Shown here piece by piece: positions 61,498 to 64,000 of a stretch of 64,000 bases of DNA. Location: NCBI GenBank assembly GCA_001510575.1, contig LNGK01000002.1, positions 3,212,144 through 3,276,143 on the forward strand. The letters are read 5' to 3'. The translations under genes and the position numbers were made by a program. Origin of the DNA: Knoxdaviesia capensis. Taxonomy: Eukaryota > Ascomycota > Sordariomycetes > Microascales > Gondwanamycetaceae. The notes under the pieces were generated by a model that saw only the letters and a list, made by a program, of their open reading frames with translations, was not told the DNA's origin and did not search any database. Every line of letters begins with the position of its first letter. The first letter of the stretch is position 1.

Positions 61498-62919
61498 CGT
61501 ATCAGTGAGGCGGAGGAAGATAGGGAGGATCTATCGAGATATCGTCGGTCGCGAGAAAGAAGGCGAAGCGAACACCGCGGTGGTTGAAAGGAGGCCCACG
61601 GTGTTTGTGCAGACCGGCACTGACGCAAGCAGGGGGCAGGCAGATAAAATAAGAGGGGAGGGAAAATGATGTCTTGGAGCGGATCAACGATGGAAAAAGG
61701 AGAGGTGCGGTGCTGGGTGAGGGACAAATGAGATAGCTAGAAGAGAATGCAGGTGAGACTTTCAACTAGAAGAGAACGAGATTGAAATGAATGACGCCAA
61801 AGGAAGAGAGAAATCGAATAATTGGGAGGTTCGAGATGCGCAAAAATGCCAGAAAATGCGCGGTGATGAGGACAGCTGTTGTCGATAGGGCCAAAATGAG
61901 GTGAAGCTTATTGTGTGGCGGCGGCTTCAGCCTGGATTTCAAGGCAGGAATTTTATGGTTCGGGTTAAACCCTCCCACAACCCTAAGAACCGTCCAACAT
62001 CACCAGCTTCATCGAGCTTCATCGACACGGGCGATGTCTGTAAGCTTCAATTCCGCCCACCACAACAACCGCACATGAGAAAAATATATATGATGGCTGA
62101 AATCACACGTCAATGCCGTCCCGACCTCACTTGATAATTGGCTCAGCAGAAAAAATGGATGGGCAGAAGGAGCAAAAGGAAATCACCCTCAAGCCCCCTG
62201 CTTCCCCGCCCTACCCCCCGTCTGATTCCTACCCTAGGGGATTTACTAGAATCTAGACGGTGTCATCGCACCGCAATGACTTGGAGCTGCGCGTCCCTAG
62301 GAGATTTGAACATCTGATTGCTCAGATGCCAGGACCTCTCCTCCCTTACCGGGAACGGGATACTTTTTAACTCACGGTCCCTGGCCGAATCGGAGTCTGC
62401 TGTGACTCGAACGAACGCGTCGTTCAAATCACCCTCAAACGTCGACTGCGGTGCTCAGTCCCACTGGGCCAAAGTAACGCAGACTCCGTATGCCAATTGA
62501 GGTGTTGGCTGGTTGGAGAATTGGTGCACTACAGGCCCTTATAAAGTGTAAACAAATGCAGTTTGTTGTTGTTGCCGTTTTTGGCGGGCGAGATGAGATT
62601 GATAACAAGATAGGCTCGAAAGAGCAAAGAACGGCGTGCCGTCGTGTGCAAAACAACAGCTGCCCACAAATACACTCTTCCTCAAACATAGTCTCCGATC
62701 TGACAGTCTCTCAGTGAACTTACACCGGGACATTTTCGGCTGATTCTGCATCTGTTGGTGCTTGTGCTTGGTCTTTCACCTAGAAGATTTCTGGAAAACT
62801 TCTCCTTTACATCCCCTCCAGCTGCCAAAGCATTACACTCATTTGTGTCCCTTTTTCAAGTCAACTCCTAACTCTTGCTGTCACTCCTACATTAGAGCCT
62901 CTCTCCAAACCATACAACC
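61498..62919. other. Divergent promoter region between YIP1 (-) and thioesterase (+) genes
   Basis: No gene seen. The right end (62770-62919) is a C/T-rich leader for the thioesterase. A TATAAAG-like sequence lies near 62540. Neither strand has a recognisable frame. Confidence 0.55.
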
Positions 62920-63471
62920 ATGGCTTCCAACACCTCCAACGCGGGGCCGTCCGAGGAGACTCCGATCAGCCCTATGGCCACCCCGGCCCCGATCGAGACA
63001 TCCCTGCCGCTCCCTCCCATCGACCCTCTGATCATGGCTCACATCACCGAGTACATCGAAACCCGCAGCGCCGCTGCCCCGATCTACGGCTTCCTTCTCA
63101 CCCCCGACATGAAGTTGACCCATGCCTCCAAGGGCCTGGTCATTGCCCGTTTGCACCTAACGGCCGTGCACCTGAACACCGCCGGGGGCATCCACGGCGG
63201 CGTGTCCGCTACGTTTGTCGATTGGGCCGGCGGCCTCGCCATTGCCGCGTGGGATCTCCGTGGTGCCACCGGCGTCAGCGTTGACATCAACGTCAGCTAC
63301 CTCTCCAGTGCCCGGCTGGGTGATCTGGTTGAGATTGAAGGCCGTGTTGACCGTGTGGGTGGGAATCTCGCTTTCACCAGCGTGAGCATCTACAAGGTCA
63401 ACCCGGACGGCCAGAGAGGCAAGGTTGTTGTTCTCGGCCGCCACACCAAGTTCGTCCGCAGCCGCTCTTGA
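62920..63471 (+). CDS. Hotdog-fold acyl-CoA thioesterase (ACOT13/PaaI-like)
   Basis: Single exon, 183 aa, ATG in a strong ACCATGGC context. Residues 1-35 are a Pro/Thr/Ser-rich lead-in without a clear mitochondrial presequence. The hotdog domain covers about 55-180. Its core LNTAGGIHGGVSATFVDW (about 85-102) carries the HGG motif (92-94) and the Asp (D101) that act in the human ACOT13 (THEM2) active site; N86 matches the third active-site position. VSVDINVSYLSSARLGD and LAFTSVSIYK are the next conserved strands, and GRHTKFV closes the domain as in ACOT13. By family, it hydrolyses medium- or long-chain acyl-CoA to free fatty acid and CoA, usually as a tetramer. Substrate range and location are not visible. 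It is divergent from YIP1 with no functional link evident. Confidence 0.93.
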   Translation: MASNTSNAGPSEETPISPMATPAPIETSLPLPPIDPLIMAHITEYIETRSAAAPIYGFLLTPDMKLTHASKGLVIARLHLTAVHLNTAGGIHGGVSATFVDWAGGLAIAAWDLRGATGVSVDINVSYLSSARLGDLVEIEGRVDRVGGNLAFTSVSIYKVNPDGQRGKVVVLGRHTKFVRSRS

Positions 63472-64000
63472 AGGAGCTACGTGAAAACATGGATAGGGAA
63501 CGCGTGTGAAGTCAAGCACAAGCAACCGTCAAGTTACTACGGCGTTTATTCAAAGTTCCGCCCCATCTTATTTGTTATTGGAGCATTATTGGAGCATGAT
63601 AGCATCTCGCAGAAAGTTTCATTTGAGATGATAATTAACTAGACATTCAATATCACGGCCTCAAACTGATTTTGGACGGTTCAATCATTGGAAATGATGG
63701 TAGATTTGGAGAGTTGACACAACCCTAACCTAGTCATTGATATCCCCATAAATATGTATACAGAACCCCGGTAGAATACAGGGTAAACTATCGGAAAATT
63801 CCATAGAGAGCGAAGAAAACATTATGCAACCGAAAATCCAGAACCTACCATGAAATCTCCATACAGCAAATGCTGATCTTCCCTCTCTGATACCTGTTTG
63901 ACTCCGACATTGATCTTCTGCATTGGCAGGATTCTTTGTATAAAGAGCCTCAGATACTGAACCCCGATTCTTTTGGATTTGCCGCTGGCAGCAGGAAATC
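63472..64000. other. 3' flank of the thioesterase gene
   Basis: No gene seen up to the window edge. It is A/T-richer than the coding DNA. Confidence 0.6.

Noticed and set aside
1..64000. CRISPR arrays, insertion sequences, operons, ribosome binding sites
   Set aside because: None seen. The gene structure is that of a fungus, so bacterial features are not expected, and no regular repeat-spacer array is present.

Overview
The window looks like a chromosome segment of a filamentous ascomycete, most likely order Eurotiales (Aspergillus/Penicillium-like). The reasons are: genes on both strands with short introns that have GTAAGT/GTATGT-type donors, CTAAC/CTAAT branch sites and YAG acceptors; pyrimidine-rich leaders in front of start codons; and families typical of these fungi (a LaeA-like methyltransferase, a secreted DUF1996 protein, a CrdA/Crd2-type cysteine-rich metallothionein, and a fungal 'gp1-like' low-complexity protein). 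The species cannot be fixed from sequence alone.

Layout. (1) 1-2970 has no gene and is purine-rich on the + strand. (2) 2971-4389 (-) is a 472-aa low-complexity protein with a conserved C-terminal domain. (3) 4390-27255 is almost 23 kb in which I can support no gene. It holds simple repeats, a C20 tract, a G-quadruplex motif, short telomere-like repeats and many copies of a TACTGTAC/GTACAGTA palindromic motif. (4) 27256-28889 (+) is an isolated FAD-dependent (DAO-type) oxidoreductase with one intron. (5) 28890-42962 is a second gene-poor stretch of 14 kb. It contains one candidate 47-aa two-exon gene (33090-33354), an AT-rich island with a perfect 15-bp inverted repeat, and a long pyrimidine-rich block that ends at the next gene. 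(6) 42963-64000 is the ordinary gene-bearing part: LaeA-like methyltransferase (+), F-box protein (-), cysteine-rich metallothionein-like protein (+), secreted DUF1996 protein (-), RCC1 (+), a tiny TATA-driven unit of uncertain status (+), YIP1 (-) and a hotdog thioesterase (+).

How the genes fit together. They do not form an evident pathway or a biosynthetic cluster. Several are housekeeping genes: RCC1 (Ran-GTP gradient), YIP1 (ER-Golgi traffic) and the ACOT13-like thioesterase. Others are fungal accessory or regulatory genes: methyltransferase, F-box, metallothionein, DUF1996 and DAO. The main structural feature is the contrast between two long gene deserts carrying the dispersed TACTGTAC-type motif and a compact right third from which that motif is absent. 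I recognise no complete transposon, CRISPR, rRNA, tRNA or virus.

Coordinates of multi-exon genes were worked out by hand from splice sites and reading frame. For these the feature span runs from first to last coding base, and the exons are listed in the evidence.
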